NCBI GenBank assembly: GCA_017617145.1 | Contig: JAFZWX010000086.1 | Span: 1 to 42,815, forward strand | Reading direction: 5' to 3' | DNA from: Treponema sp. | GTDB taxonomy: Bacteria; Spirochaetota; Spirochaetia; Treponematales; Treponemataceae | DNA length: 42,815 nt | Shown: one piece after another, positions 1-7,770 of the stretch | How positions within the stretch are numbered: position 1 is the stretch's first letter | How the letters are laid out: each line of letters opens with the position of its first letter | Translations under genes and position numbers: made by a program | The notes under the pieces: generated by a model | The model's input: only the letters and a program-made list of their open reading frames with translations | Databases searched by the model: none | Told to the model about the DNA's origin: nothing

Positions 1-490
1 ACTGGCCGAAAGGTAACTAAGGCAGAACTGCCTGCAACAAAATAAAGGGTAAAGAGACTGGGTTTCTGGTTGTTTCTCTTGAACTTTTTATTGGCTTTTT
101 TCGGTGGTCTTTTGGTGGTTAATTCAGCCGGACGCTAACAGTGCATAGAAAAGGTAAGTAAAGATTTGAATATATGTGTTAATAAAATGATAGTTGAGAA
201 TAAGATTGTATCTCTTTTAGGTGAGCGTACTAGTGCATTAATTCTAGAATTTCATCATCAAAACTCTCTGAATTGAAGATAAAAGAGATTTTGAAATCTT
301 TTCTGAAAAATCGGTATAATGCGTTATCGAATATTAATATGTGTGTTATCATCATTTGTTCCTGACATTGTTTTTTGACAAGGAATGATATACAATTAAA
401 CAGAAGTTCTTGGGATTAATAGAATGTTAAAATCAAAGTAATTCAGTTGAATAATCAAATATGTATAGAATAAGATAAGCAGGTGTACGA
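1..490. other. Left-edge non-coding stretch, possible end of an upstream ORF
   Basis: The first 45 bases read in frame 1 as a 14-residue tail followed by TAA, which could be the last codons of a gene cut by the window edge; nothing identifies it. The rest is AT-rich without a convincing ORF. A TTGACA hexamer at 375-380 with a poor -10 candidate (TAAACA, 397-402) could start transcription toward the gene at 491. A short AGATTT/AAATCT hairpin sits near 288-301. I see nothing else. Confidence 0.3.
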
Positions 491-1204
491 ATGGAATACA
501 ATATTTATTGTGATGAGAGTTGTCATCTTGAAAATGATGATAGCAACGTAATGGTTCTTGGTGCAATTTGGTGTCCAGCAGAAAAAGCTAAAGAAATAAA
601 TCATCGAATAAGAGAGTTTAAACAAAAATATGGGCTCGCAGACTCTTATGAATTAAAATGGACAAAAATATCAAAAAATCATTATTCCTTATACTTAGAT
701 ATTATTGATTATTTTTTTGATCAAGATAATCTGCATTTCCGGGCAATAGTAATTCCTGATAAAACATTACTTAATCATGCTTCTTTTGGACAGACTCATG
801 ATGAATGGTATTATAAAATGCTGTTCACGTTATTAAATAATATTTTAGATCCTGCAGAAGCTTATAGAATTTTTCTTGATTATAAAGACACTCAAGGTGT
901 AAAAAGAATTCAAAAACTGCATGAAGTTTTAAGAAATAATTATTATGATTTTTCAAGAACAATAATTAAGGATATTAATTTGGTGCAATCAAAACAGGTT
1001 GGATTAATTCAATTAACTGACATTTTTACAGGAGCCATATGTGCAGCAAATAAAAATTTTAATTACAATTTTGGAAAGAGTGAAGTTATACAAAGAATAA
1101 AAACAAAATCTAGATATTCATTGCAACAATCTACGCTATTAAAAGCAAAAAAAATTAACTTATTAATTTGGAGACCATCTTCAAGAGGAGCATATTTTGA
1201 TTAA
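491..1204 (+). CDS. DUF3800 domain protein (RNase H-like fold family)
   Basis: 237 aa. The N-terminus carries the DUF3800 signature: a beta strand ending in Asp-Glu-Ser (D8-E9-S10), then a 'GAIW' strand. ELKW follows at 54-57, FLDYKD at 128-133, and a C-terminal QLTDIFTGAI helix at 174-183 whose Asp (D177) matches the conserved QLADxxAG motif. The spaced acidic residues fit a metal-dependent, RNase H-like active site. The biochemical role of the family is not settled; members are common in accessory and defence-like regions. The start is the first ATG, with only a weak AGGTG upstream. The gene overlaps the next by 8 nt, so the two are probably translated together. The local sequence is very AT-rich compared with the housekeeping genes to the right, consistent with acquired DNA (inference). 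Confidence 0.8.
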   Translation: MEYNIYCDESCHLENDDSNVMVLGAIWCPAEKAKEINHRIREFKQKYGLADSYELKWTKISKNHYSLYLDIIDYFFDQDNLHFRAIVIPDKTLLNHASFGQTHDEWYYKMLFTLLNNILDPAEAYRIFLDYKDTQGVKRIQKLHEVLRNNYYDFSRTIIKDINLVQSKQVGLIQLTDIFTGAICAANKNFNYNFGKSEVIQRIKTKSRYSLQQSTLLKAKKINLLIWRPSSRGAYFD

Positions 1205-1685
1205 TTTACCAGAATTGATGCTCCTAGATTTATATGAAAATGACTGGGATTTATACATAAATGCCGTTTATGAAGAATTCAAAAAAGATTTTATTTTAAA
1301 TTCGACATATTATGATGATATGAAAATAGGATTAAGGACAGAACCGATTGAGCGTGAAAAAGTTGCTACTTTTTGGCACTTAGTTTCAGTAGGCGCCATT
1401 GAAGATCAAAGATCAATTGAAATTGAAAGATGTGAAAGAATAAAGTGGCCCAAAGTATTTATCGAAAATCATTATGATGAATCTTTTCTAGTATGGGAAA
1501 ATGAGAGGAAAGGAAAAACAAATCTGTGTATATATAATTCTGAAAATCGTTATATTACTGTGTTGGGTGAACGCAAAGACTATTACTTACTCTTAACGGG
1601 ATATTATGTAAAGGAAAATCATCGTCATGAGAAGTTAATTAAAGAGTATGAAGCTTTTAAAAAGACAAGAGCCCTCTCAAAATGA
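1197..1685 (+). CDS. DUF3800-coupled protein, possible BECR-fold nuclease
   Basis: 162 aa from a TTG start at 1197. The start is chosen because AAGAGGAG at 1183-1190 lies 6 nt upstream and the reading begins inside the last codons of the DUF3800 gene (8-nt overlap), a typical coupling arrangement. The protein is highly charged and has no signal peptide or membrane segment. Its C-terminal third has the order 'basic strand - ERKDYYLLLTGYYV - HRHEKLIKEYE', which resembles the last strands and helix of Barnase/EndoU/ColicinE5-D/RelE (BECR) toxins, including phage-type nucleases that end in a 'TAYYV'-like strand. That resemblance is my pattern reading, not a search result. It could instead be a partner subunit of the DUF3800 protein with no catalytic activity. 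Confidence 0.65.
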   Translation: MINLPELMLLDLYENDWDLYINAVYEEFKKDFILNSTYYDDMKIGLRTEPIEREKVATFWHLVSVGAIEDQRSIEIERCERIKWPKVFIENHYDESFLVWENERKGKTNLCIYNSENRYITVLGERKDYYLLLTGYYVKENHRHEKLIKEYEAFKKTRALSK

Positions 1686-1811
1686 AAGGACTCCGAATAC
1701 TCCTTCTACACCAGGTAGATAAGCTACTTATAATATAACATATGTAGTAGAAAAAAGCAAGTTTAGGCCTATTTAATGTAGACAAAGATGAAAACTGGTA
1801 TAAATTGAAAA

Positions 1812-1879
1812 TTAGACGAGATTTAGACGAGATTTAGACGAGATTTAGACGAGATTTAGACGAGATTTAGACGAGATTT
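1812..1879 (+). repeat. 11-bp tandem repeat, six perfect copies
   Basis: The unit TTAGACGAGAT is repeated without change at 1812, 1823, 1834, 1845, 1856 and 1867, with a TT remnant after the last copy. The period is not a multiple of three, so the array is not coding. It lies 45 bp upstream of the small ORF at 1924, so it could be a variable-length promoter spacer or a phased protein-binding array. Confidence 0.9.
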
Positions 1880-1923
1880 GCGAAAAGGCTTTCGGGGACA
1901 TCTATTAGTAATGGAGGTAATTT

Positions 1924-2100
1924 ATGGCTTCAATTAATCGCTATCAGACAATTAATGATATTCCTGCAAGTAAGGGAAAAGATGTGCTTTTGAAGATTCT
2001 TAATTCTCCAAGAGCTGATATAAAGAAATTGCAGAAGATTGCAGCAGATTATGAAGCTAAAGCTCTAGAAATGGATAGAAATAAAAAGGTTATTGAATAA
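1924..2100 (+). CDS. Small hypothetical protein, 58 aa
   Basis: ATG at 1924 follows a good Shine-Dalgarno (GGAGG, 1913-1917) with 6-nt spacing, and the frame is open for 58 codons to TAA at 2098-2100. The predicted peptide is a soluble, Lys-rich, mostly helical protein (residues 20-55 look like one or two amphipathic helices: VLLKILNSPRADIKKLQKIA). No signal peptide or recognisable family. Too short for most gene finders, but the RBS and amino-acid composition argue that it is real. It sits between the DUF3800 pair and the Rpn gene; a role as an antitoxin or regulator would be speculation. Confidence 0.6.
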   Translation: MASINRYQTINDIPASKGKDVLLKILNSPRADIKKLQKIAADYEAKALEMDRNKKVIE

Positions 2101-2114
2101 CAGGGTAATTAATT

Positions 2115-2252
2115 ATGAAAATTCAGATCATAAACTTAGGTGATGTTCCATGTCTCGTCCAGCTGGTAAAGATGCTTTCCTATTACTGGATTCACAATAA
2201 TAAACTATCATTTATCAATACAGATAACCCTTCTATGTTCTTAACAATTTAG
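2115..2252 (+). CDS. Possible 45-aa ORF or gene remnant
   Basis: ATG at 2115 with a weak AGGG at 2102-2105 opens a 45-codon frame with a hydrophobic middle (LVQLVKMLSYYWI). A second frame inside it starts at the ATG within 'CCATGTCTCG' and gives a short peptide beginning MSRPAGKDAFLLL that stops after 16 codons. Neither frame is convincing. The stretch may be a decayed gene whose two frames are pieces of one original. Confidence 0.25.
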   Translation: MKIQIINLGDVPCLVQLVKMLSYYWIHNNKLSFINTDNPSMFLTI

Positions 2253-2258
2253 ACACCA

Positions 2259-2284
2259 CTTCAAGCTATATCTTCAAGCTATAT
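2259..2284 (+). repeat. 13-bp direct repeat, two copies
   Basis: CTTCAAGCTATAT occurs twice in tandem (2259-2271 and 2272-2284), just before the A/T-rich leader shared by the two Rpn genes. Only two copies, so it may be a simple duplication. Confidence 0.7.
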
Positions 2285-2323
2285 CGCTTCACCCTAAAAA
2301 AAAATCATTTTTTTTCAAAATTT

Positions 2324-2353
2324 TTGTAATAAGTCCACTTTTAATTCTATATT
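2324..2353 (+). promoter_or_regulatory. Promoter of the first Rpn gene
   Basis: -35 TTGTAA (2324-2329), 18-nt spacer, -10 TATATT (2348-2353). The same arrangement, including the spacer start (A)AAGTC and the T-rich run before the -35, precedes the second Rpn gene (TTGTAA 32734-32739, 18 nt, TAATCT 32758-32763). The leader to the start codon is about 115 nt. Confidence 0.5.
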
Positions 2354-2474
2354 ATATATGTAAAAAATTAAGTTTTCTGCATTTTACAGATGGCTTCCTT
2401 TATTTTTTTAGAACAGTATGCTTTGGTTTGGTGTGGTGTGCCATGGGCTGTTCAAAAAAAATGGAGGGCTATGT

Positions 2475-3338
2475 ATGGGTGAAAAGGATATAACAGAAAA
2501 GAATCTAGAAGCCTGGAATGATGTATTTGCGGATATTGTAAATGTCCTTTTGTTTAAGGGCAAAAGACTCATCAAAGAGAACGACCTTGAAGCAGATACA
2601 AAAGACAGTATGTTAAAGCTCGAGGGTGAGATTCATGAGCAGGAACGTGATGTTTCAAAATTCTGGAAGAACGGAGAAATAAGAATCTCCATTCTAGGGT
2701 TTGAAAATCAAACAGTACAGGATAATGACATGCCTCTTCGTGTAATAAGCTACGACGGAGCAAGTTATAAGCAGGAACTTCTGGATAAAAACCTTAAACA
2801 AAAGTATCCTGTGGCTACGCTGGTTCTTTATTTTGGAACAGATTCAAAATGGAAAGCGCCAAAGCGGCTTCATGATTGCTTTACGATTCCAGAAGAGCTT
2901 AAGCCTTTTGTAAGCGATTACAAAATCAATGTATTTGATATTGCCTGGCTCAGCGATGAAACAATTGATATGTTCAAGAGTGATTTTAAGTTTGTTGCAA
3001 AGTATTTCCAGACAAAGAGATTGAATAAGAAATATGTGCCTACAAATGATGAAATTACTCACATTGATTCATTACTAAAACTGTTTTCAGCATTAACAGG
3101 TGACAATTATTTTGAATCGGTTTATAATGATAGTAACTTTAAGAATAAAAAAGGAGGTGTTACTATGGGCGGTATTTTTGAGGACTTTGTAAATGAAGGA
3201 AAAGAAATAAGGACTGCTGAATTGGTAAAAAAGATGCTCGAAACAAAATTTGCCACAGAGCAGCAGATAGCAGACCTCCTGAAAATTTCTGTCAAAGAAG
3301 TAAAGAAGATTGCCGCAAAAGTCCCTGTTGAGGCTTAA
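2475..3338 (+). CDS. Rpn-family recombination-promoting nuclease / putative transposase
   Basis: 287 aa from ATG 2475, chosen over upstream in-frame codons because GGAGGG (2463-2468) lies 6 nt before it. The family is PD-(D/E)xK nucleases of the RpnA/YhgA type: D59 is followed by strand ISILGFENQ with ExQ at E77/Q79, then the family block 'MPLRVISYDGASY' (86-98) and a hydrophobic strand YPVATLVLYFG. E. coli Rpn proteins are DNA endonucleases linked to recombination and, more recently, to toxic antiphage defence. The C-terminal ~57 residues form a separate helical, HTH-like tail (EQQIADLLKISVKEVKKIA) with its own internal start (see 3165). There are no flanking inverted repeats, so there is no sign that it moves by itself. 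A second family member lies at 32834. Confidence 0.8.
   Translation: MGEKDITEKNLEAWNDVFADIVNVLLFKGKRLIKENDLEADTKDSMLKLEGEIHEQERDVSKFWKNGEIRISILGFENQTVQDNDMPLRVISYDGASYKQELLDKNLKQKYPVATLVLYFGTDSKWKAPKRLHDCFTIPEELKPFVSDYKINVFDIAWLSDETIDMFKSDFKFVAKYFQTKRLNKKYVPTNDEITHIDSLLKLFSALTGDNYFESVYNDSNFKNKKGGVTMGGIFEDFVNEGKEIRTAELVKKMLETKFATEQQIADLLKISVKEVKKIAAKVPVEA
3165..3338 (+). CDS. Internal in-frame ORF of the Rpn gene (RpnS-like, 57 aa)
   Basis: Inside the Rpn gene, codon 231 is an ATG preceded by AAGGAGGTG (3151-3159), a near-perfect Shine-Dalgarno with optimal spacing and better than the one at the full-length start. Translation from here gives a 57-aa C-terminal peptide with an HTH-like segment. 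E. coli rpn genes are known to make short C-terminal proteins (RpnS) from internal starts, and these neutralise the full-length toxin. The sequence shows the start site; the antitoxin role is inferred by analogy. The second Rpn gene has the same feature at the same codon. Confidence 0.55.
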   Translation: MGGIFEDFVNEGKEIRTAELVKKMLETKFATEQQIADLLKISVKEVKKIAAKVPVEA

Positions 3339-3359
3339 CGCGCTTATATGGTTTAATTC

Positions 3360-4073
3360 ATGAACACAGAAAAAGCCCTCTACCTAATCCCCGTAACTCT
3401 AGGCGACACGCCCATTTCTCAAGTGCTGCCTGATTATAACCACGACATCATTGTTGGTATAAAACACTTCATTGTAGAAAACATCCGTTCTGCACGCCGC
3501 TTTCTTAAAAAGGTGGAGCAGACCATAGACATAGACGAGCTTACTTTTTACGAGCTCAACAGACACACCGACCGTAAGATAATCGGAGAGTATCTGGAGC
3601 CGTTGACACATGGACAGGCTGTTGGAATTATTTCGGAAGCTGGTTGCCCTGCTATTGCTGACCCTGGAGCAGATGTTGTTGCTATTGCGCAAAGCCGGGG
3701 CTTTAAGGTTGTGCCGCTGGTGGGGCCTTCTTCTATAATTATGTCTGTTATGGCAAGCGGTTTTAACGGACAGAGCTTTGCTTTTAACGGGTATCTTCCG
3801 GTTGACCTTCCGGGGCGCATAAAGGCACTCAAAAAGCTGGAAACCAAAGTTTATAACGACGACCAGACTCAGCTTTTTATTGAAACTCCTTACCGCAATT
3901 CTAAAATGATGGAGAGCATGCTTCAGGCCCTTCGCCCAACTACAAAAATCTGCATTGCAGCAGGCATTACCACACCGCAGGAAACTATTATTACAAAGAC
4001 TGTTGAAAAGTGGAAAAAGTCAAAAATGCCTGATTTTGAAAAAGTGCCGTGTGTTTTTCTAATTGGGAAGTAG
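3360..4073 (+). CDS. RsmI-like SAM-dependent methyltransferase (tetrapyrrole methylase fold)
   Basis: 237 aa. It has the tetrapyrrole-methylase/RsmI hallmarks: LYLIPVTLGD at the N-terminus, where RsmI has LYxVxTPIGN, SEAGCPAIADPG (92-103) and GPSSI (122-126) in the SAM-binding cleft. E. coli RsmI (about 286 aa) 2'-O-methylates C1402 of 16S rRNA. This shorter form, with a degenerate first motif and no C-terminal extension, matches the RsmI-like paralogue found in Bacteroidetes and spirochaetes, whose substrate is not established. The ATG has no clear Shine-Dalgarno. GC is visibly higher than in the upstream accessory genes. It converges on nagZ across a REP-like element. Confidence 0.8.
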   Translation: MNTEKALYLIPVTLGDTPISQVLPDYNHDIIVGIKHFIVENIRSARRFLKKVEQTIDIDELTFYELNRHTDRKIIGEYLEPLTHGQAVGIISEAGCPAIADPGADVVAIAQSRGFKVVPLVGPSSIIMSVMASGFNGQSFAFNGYLPVDLPGRIKALKKLETKVYNDDQTQLFIETPYRNSKMMESMLQALRPTTKICIAAGITTPQETIITKTVEKWKKSKMPDFEKVPCVFLIGK

Positions 4074-4147
4074 ATTGCCACGTCGCTTCGCTCCTCGCAA
4101 TGAAAAATCAGCTTATTCCGTCATTGCGAGCGCAGCGCGGCAATCCA
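4074..4147. repeat. REP-like inverted repeat between convergent genes
   Basis: Two arms containing ATTGCCACGTCGC…CTCGCAATGA and TCATTGCGAGCGC…GCGGCAATCC face each other with an AT-rich centre. A single arm of the same family lies at 24108-24139. The element sits exactly between the stop codons of the methyltransferase gene and nagZ, and would form a long hairpin in either transcript, so it may act as a bidirectional terminator. Confidence 0.75.
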
Positions 4148-4148
4148 C

Positions 4149-5828
4149 TTAATTATACGGCTTCACACCCTTCGGAACGTACTCCCCGTTAAGTGCTGCC
4201 AGCATTGCTTTTAGCGAATACTCGCACCGCCAGCTATAGCCAAGTAAAATTGTGTCGCACCAGCTGAGTTGTTTTGTTAGTTCCGGCGACATGGTCGAAA
4301 GTATGATTACTTTTTTGCCTTTGTCTTTAAAATAGTTTGCAATTTTTACATGATTTTCGCTGGATACACAGATTATGATTGTACTGTAATTTGCGCTTAT
4401 GTCTGGCAACTGGTCTATTACCCATTGGGTTTCATTAGGACCTGTCTCATAATTAAAGTAAACCTGGCCGGCGTTAGGGTAGCGTAACAGGGCATCGCGG
4501 AAAAAGCAGTTAAGTGAGCCTAACAACAAAATTCTTCCGCTTGTGTTTGTGTCTAGCGGCATGGAACCCTGTTTTTGTACTGTTATGGAACGGCAGGCTT
4601 GTTCTACAAAAAACTTTTCGCCTTCTTTATCTGGAATCAGGTTGTCAATTGAATTCGGGTCGGGGTAGAGTGGGGCAATTTCGTTTCCGCTTTTGTAGTA
4701 ATCAAGCTTGGCTTTAATAACGCGGTAAGCTGCATCTTTTACTCGCGCGCGGAATTCTGCATCGTCACTCATCAAATTAAGATTTCGGTACCACAAAGCT
4801 TCGTTCAATTGTGCTGTGCGTGAAGAAAGAATTATATCGTTACCCGCTTCTATTGCCATTTTAAAAGCATTCGAAATTGTTCCTGCATAAATTGTTGCAC
4901 CTACCATTTCCATATCATCTGTAATAATCAAACCTTCATAGCCCATCTGATTTCTAAGTAAATCGGTAAGAAAATATTTTGAAAGACTTGCAGGTGCTCC
5001 GCTTGCTTCAATCTGCGGAAAACTTAAATGGCCGCTCATTATGGCAGGGCAGTTTTCTTTTATTAAATACATGTATGGTACAAGTTCGCGGTTCTTAAAA
5101 GTTTCAAAATCAATATCGATTACAGGAAGCTTACCGTGTGAGTCTAACTCTGTGTCGCCGTGGCCCGGAAAATGCTTTACTGTTGGAATTACTCCCGCTG
5201 CTTGTGACCCTGCAGCAAAGGCGGCTCCAAGAATTCCTGCTTTGTTGGGGTCATCGCCAAAAGAACGCGTTCCAATAATTGAAGAATCGTGATTTGTAAA
5301 AAGGTCAACTGTTGGCGCAAAGTTCATGTTTATTCCAAGGGCACGGATTTCGCGGCTTATGTAATATGCGCTGTACCATGAATCGGTAGGATATCCAGCT
5401 GCTCCAATTGCCATGTTGCCAGGTGTTATCATTGTGTCGCCCTTTACATGACGGATTGAACCGCCTTCCTGATCTGTTGCTACAAAAAGTGGAATTTTGA
5501 ATCTGTTGTTTTGTGCTGATGTTTGCAAGGACGAAATTGATTTTGCAACAAGGTGAATGTCGTTTGTGTTCCAGCCGAATACCTTTACGCTTCCAAGTCC
5601 ACGGTCTACCCAGTCGTACAAAAGTTTTTCTGGTTCTTCTCCTGCCCAACCAAACATCAGAATCTGAGAATATAATTCTGTGTCTGTCATCTGATCTACA
5701 ATTGCCTGTGCAAGCTGCTCGTTTGGTAAATTATCCCAAAAACTTACTGTGGCTGAATTTGCCTGAGCAAAAAATGAGGATGTTAGGAGAAACAAACATG
5801 TGATTGCTGCAAAAAATCGGGCTTTCAT
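4149..5828 (-). CDS. nagZ: NagZ-type beta-N-acetylhexosaminidase, exported (GH3)
   Basis: 559 aa with a Sec signal peptide (basic n-region, hydrophobic core, AQA-N near residue 24), so it should act in the periplasm or be lipid-free secreted. The GH3 domain shows ATDQEGG (117-123), the NagZ signature KHFPGHGDT (218-226) with the following S-H (230-231) of the catalytic Asp-His loop, SGH (265-267) and the nucleophile motif ITDDMEM (302-308). These define NagZ-like enzymes that cleave GlcNAc from peptidoglycan fragments, but chitooligosaccharides are also possible. The ~180 residues after the barrel (about 370-559) match a GH3 C-terminal alpha/beta sandwich, as in the two-domain Bacillus enzyme and unlike the single-domain cytoplasmic E. 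coli NagZ. The ATG directly abuts the trxB stop (TAAATG), so the two are co-transcribed and coupled. Confidence 0.88.
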   Translation of the reverse strand: MKARFFAAITCLFLLTSSFFAQANSATVSFWDNLPNEQLAQAIVDQMTDTELYSQILMFGWAGEEPEKLLYDWVDRGLGSVKVFGWNTNDIHLVAKSISSLQTSAQNNRFKIPLFVATDQEGGSIRHVKGDTMITPGNMAIGAAGYPTDSWYSAYYISREIRALGINMNFAPTVDLFTNHDSSIIGTRSFGDDPNKAGILGAAFAAGSQAAGVIPTVKHFPGHGDTELDSHGKLPVIDIDFETFKNRELVPYMYLIKENCPAIMSGHLSFPQIEASGAPASLSKYFLTDLLRNQMGYEGLIITDDMEMVGATIYAGTISNAFKMAIEAGNDIILSSRTAQLNEALWYRNLNLMSDDAEFRARVKDAAYRVIKAKLDYYKSGNEIAPLYPDPNSIDNLIPDKEGEKFFVEQACRSITVQKQGSMPLDTNTSGRILLLGSLNCFFRDALLRYPNAGQVYFNYETGPNETQWVIDQLPDISANYSTIIICVSSENHVKIANYFKDKGKKVIILSTMSPELTKQLSWCDTILLGYSWRCEYSLKAMLAALNGEYVPKGVKPYN

Positions 5829-6740
5829 TTATCGGATAAACTCTTTTGCGGTATTTGCGGCAATTGCTCCGTCGCTTGCAGCTGTTACAATCTGGCGGAA
5901 AGGCTTAGAGCGTACATCACCTGCGGCAAAAAGTCCTGGTATTGAAGTTTGCATATATTCATCTGTTTCGATGTATCCCTGAGGATCTTTTTTTATCATG
6001 TCTACTAAATCGGTTTGAGGTGACATGCCTGCAAAAATAAATACTGCATCGCATTCAAGTTCGCTCTGTTCTCCGGTCTTTACATTTTCAAGTGTCACGC
6101 CTGTAACCTTGTTCTGTCCTTTGATTTCTTTTACAACTGAATCATAAACAGGTTTTACTCCGGCAGCCAGCATTTTGTCTACAATTGCTTTTTGTGCACG
6201 GAAGGTGTCGCGCCTGTGGATTATGCTTACATCCTTTGAAATTGTTGAAAGATAAATTGCTTCGGAACAGGCTGAGTCGCCGCCACCAACTACAATAATT
6301 TTTTTATTGCGGAAGAAGGGTCCGTCGCAGGTTGCACAATAAGAAACTCCACGTCCTTTAAACTCTTCTTCTCCCGGAACTCCAAGATTTTTATGAACGG
6401 CACCTGTTGCAATGCAAAGGGCAGGGGCTGTGTAAATTGTATCTTTTGTTGTGATTATAAAATCTTTACCACGCTTATCTATAGAAGAAACCTGGACTTG
6501 TTTAATCTGTGCTCCAAAGGCTTCGGCCTGTTTACGCAGGGTTTCTACAAAATCGTATCCGTTTACTGCCGGAAAAACTCCCGGATAATTTTCAAGTTCA
6601 AAAATCTGAGCAACCTGTCCGCCGGCGCCCATTCCTTCCAAAACGATTGTCTTTAATCCACTGCGGGCAGCATATTGTGCAGAGCTTAATCCTGCCGGCC
6701 CCGCACCAATAATAATATAATCAAAATCTAACGTTTCCAT
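5829..6740 (-). CDS. trxB: Thioredoxin reductase
   Basis: 303 aa, the usual length. FAD-binding GAGPAG at 13-18, redox-active CATC at 135-138, NADPH-binding GGGDSA at 152-157 followed by HRRDTFRA (175-182), and a second FAD motif with a GDV near residue 275. It transfers electrons from NADPH to thioredoxin in the cytoplasm; no trxA is in the window. The start is set by a TATAAT box 8 nt upstream and no Shine-Dalgarno, which points to a leaderless or nearly leaderless mRNA. It is the first gene of the trxB-nagZ pair, an unusual pairing with no obvious functional link. Confidence 0.95.
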   Translation of the reverse strand: METLDFDYIIIGAGPAGLSSAQYAARSGLKTIVLEGMGAGGQVAQIFELENYPGVFPAVNGYDFVETLRKQAEAFGAQIKQVQVSSIDKRGKDFIITTKDTIYTAPALCIATGAVHKNLGVPGEEEFKGRGVSYCATCDGPFFRNKKIIVVGGGDSACSEAIYLSTISKDVSIIHRRDTFRAQKAIVDKMLAAGVKPVYDSVVKEIKGQNKVTGVTLENVKTGEQSELECDAVFIFAGMSPQTDLVDMIKKDPQGYIETDEYMQTSIPGLFAAGDVRSKPFRQIVTAASDGAIAANTAKEFIR

Positions 6741-6748
6741 ACCATCTC

Positions 6749-6754
6749 ATTATA
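6749..6754 (-). promoter_or_regulatory. -10 box of trxB, close to the start codon
   Basis: Reading the minus strand, TATAAT occupies 6754-6749 and the ATG begins at 6740 after 8 nt. The expected start of transcription therefore falls at or within two bases of the ATG. No good -35 hexamer is visible at 17 nt (TTTTTA-like). Confidence 0.5.
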
Positions 6755-6810
6755 TCAAAAAAAAGGGAGAATAAAAAGATATAAAGAAAACACTTATAAT
6801 AGATTGCATC

Positions 6811-6966
6811 AGAAAAAAAATAGCGGAAGCGAAGTTGTGGAGGCAAAAACATTCTACATTGCTGCCGCGTGAGCGGCAACGTATATAGTTCCAAGGCAAT
6901 GTAGCATGTAGGCGGTTAACCGCCGGTTTTGACTCCGCAACTTCGCTGGGAGCAATTTTTTTTCTA
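6811..6966. repeat. Nested palindromic element (about 155 bp)
   Basis: The outer arms start as AGAAAAAAAATAGC near 6811 and end as GCAATTTTTTTTCT near 6966. Inside them AGCGAAGTTGTGGAG (6828-6842) pairs with CTCCGCAACTTCGCT (6933-6947). A third layer pairs ACATTCTACATTGC with GCAATGTAGCATGT, and the centre holds the hairpin TGCCGC-GTGA-GCGGCA and the palindrome GGCGGTTAACCGCC. The whole lies between trxB and the DTW gene. It looks like a MITE-like or structured-RNA element rather than a simple terminator. Confidence 0.65.
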
Positions 6967-6979
6967 CTTGCAGGCATGC

Positions 6980-7660
6980 CTATAAATAATCAGGAATCTT
7001 TTTGATTTTATTATACTTGGCGTCGTAGTCGTGGGAGTTGGAACGTATTCCCATTATTCTTTCGTTCTCTGCTGTTAATTGAAGTTTGATCATGGCTTTG
7101 AAAATATTCATTAGTGGTTCTGGGTCTAGTGTTTTGTCTAAAAATCCAACCTGTTGAAATTCTTTTATAATATAGTAACAGCACTCAATAGTAGAAATAC
7201 ACTCTGGCGACGGCTCCCTCTTGAATGTAAAAATCGACCTGTAAGACCCTTGAAAACTAAGTTTTGGCAACTCCAGCAAAAATGGATTATGTTCAATCAT
7301 CTTTTTTGCGCAAAACCAGGTGGCGTCAAGTATGAGTAGTAAAAGCTTTTTGCCCGGTTCCATTGTATTTGTAATAGTCTGTGGTGTAAGTGCATCCTCT
7401 CCCGGGTACATAAGCGCGGTAAAATATTGCGGGTCAGCAAGCAGTTCTTGCAATCGTGCGTTTTTAGAAAAATCAAGCCCCACAATTACTTCTGAATTCT
7501 TCAAACACAAATGCGAAAGATACCCTGTACCTGTCCTCTGCCTGCGGAATTCTTTGGGATGCATTAAAAAAACAAACTTTATTCCTGTATCAATCGTGGC
7601 CCCATACTTACAAAGGCACACCGACTTAGGCTTAAAGCATTTGAAGCAGCGTTCGCTCAT
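6980..7660 (-). CDS. DTW-domain tRNA-uridine aminocarboxypropyltransferase-like protein
   Basis: 226 aa. Zn-binding cysteines CxxC…CxC at C5, C8, C15 and C17; a HPKE strand (34-37); the family motif DATW (112-115, for D-x-T-W); REP (148-150) and STIE (156-159). DTW proteins such as E. coli TapT transfer the 3-amino-3-carboxypropyl group of SAM to uridine (acp3U) in tRNA; the exact position here is unknown. The start ATG at 7660 follows a TAATAT box by 7 nt and lacks a Shine-Dalgarno, so the mRNA is probably leaderless. Monocistronic as far as visible. Confidence 0.85.
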   Translation of the reverse strand: MSERCFKCFKPKSVCLCKYGATIDTGIKFVFLMHPKEFRRQRTGTGYLSHLCLKNSEVIVGLDFSKNARLQELLADPQYFTALMYPGEDALTPQTITNTMEPGKKLLLLILDATWFCAKKMIEHNPFLLELPKLSFQGSYRSIFTFKREPSPECISTIECCYYIIKEFQQVGFLDKTLDPEPLMNIFKAMIKLQLTAENERIMGIRSNSHDYDAKYNKIKKIPDYL

Positions 7661-7667
7661 AAATTGA

Positions 7668-7673
7668 ATATTA
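7668..7673 (-). promoter_or_regulatory. -10 box of the DTW gene, close to the start codon
   Basis: On the minus strand TAATAT (7673-7668) ends 7 nt before the ATG at 7660. At 17 nt upstream is TTCTAA, a weak -35. No RBS fits between box and start. Confidence 0.4.
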
Positions 7674-7770
7674 GCATAAAAAGGGGTATATTAGAATATA
7701 CAGGAAAAGATTCTTTTAATAATGTTACAATTTGAGTTTGTGACCGTAGTGAAAAAAGACTGAGGACAAA

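Noticed and set aside
2418..2474. 19-residue upstream extension of the first Rpn protein
   Set aside because: No RBS, atypical sequence, and a strong GGAGGG stands directly before ATG 2475.
2475..3338. First Rpn gene as part of an insertion sequence
   Set aside because: Despite the 'putative transposase' family name, no terminal inverted repeats or target duplications are visible.
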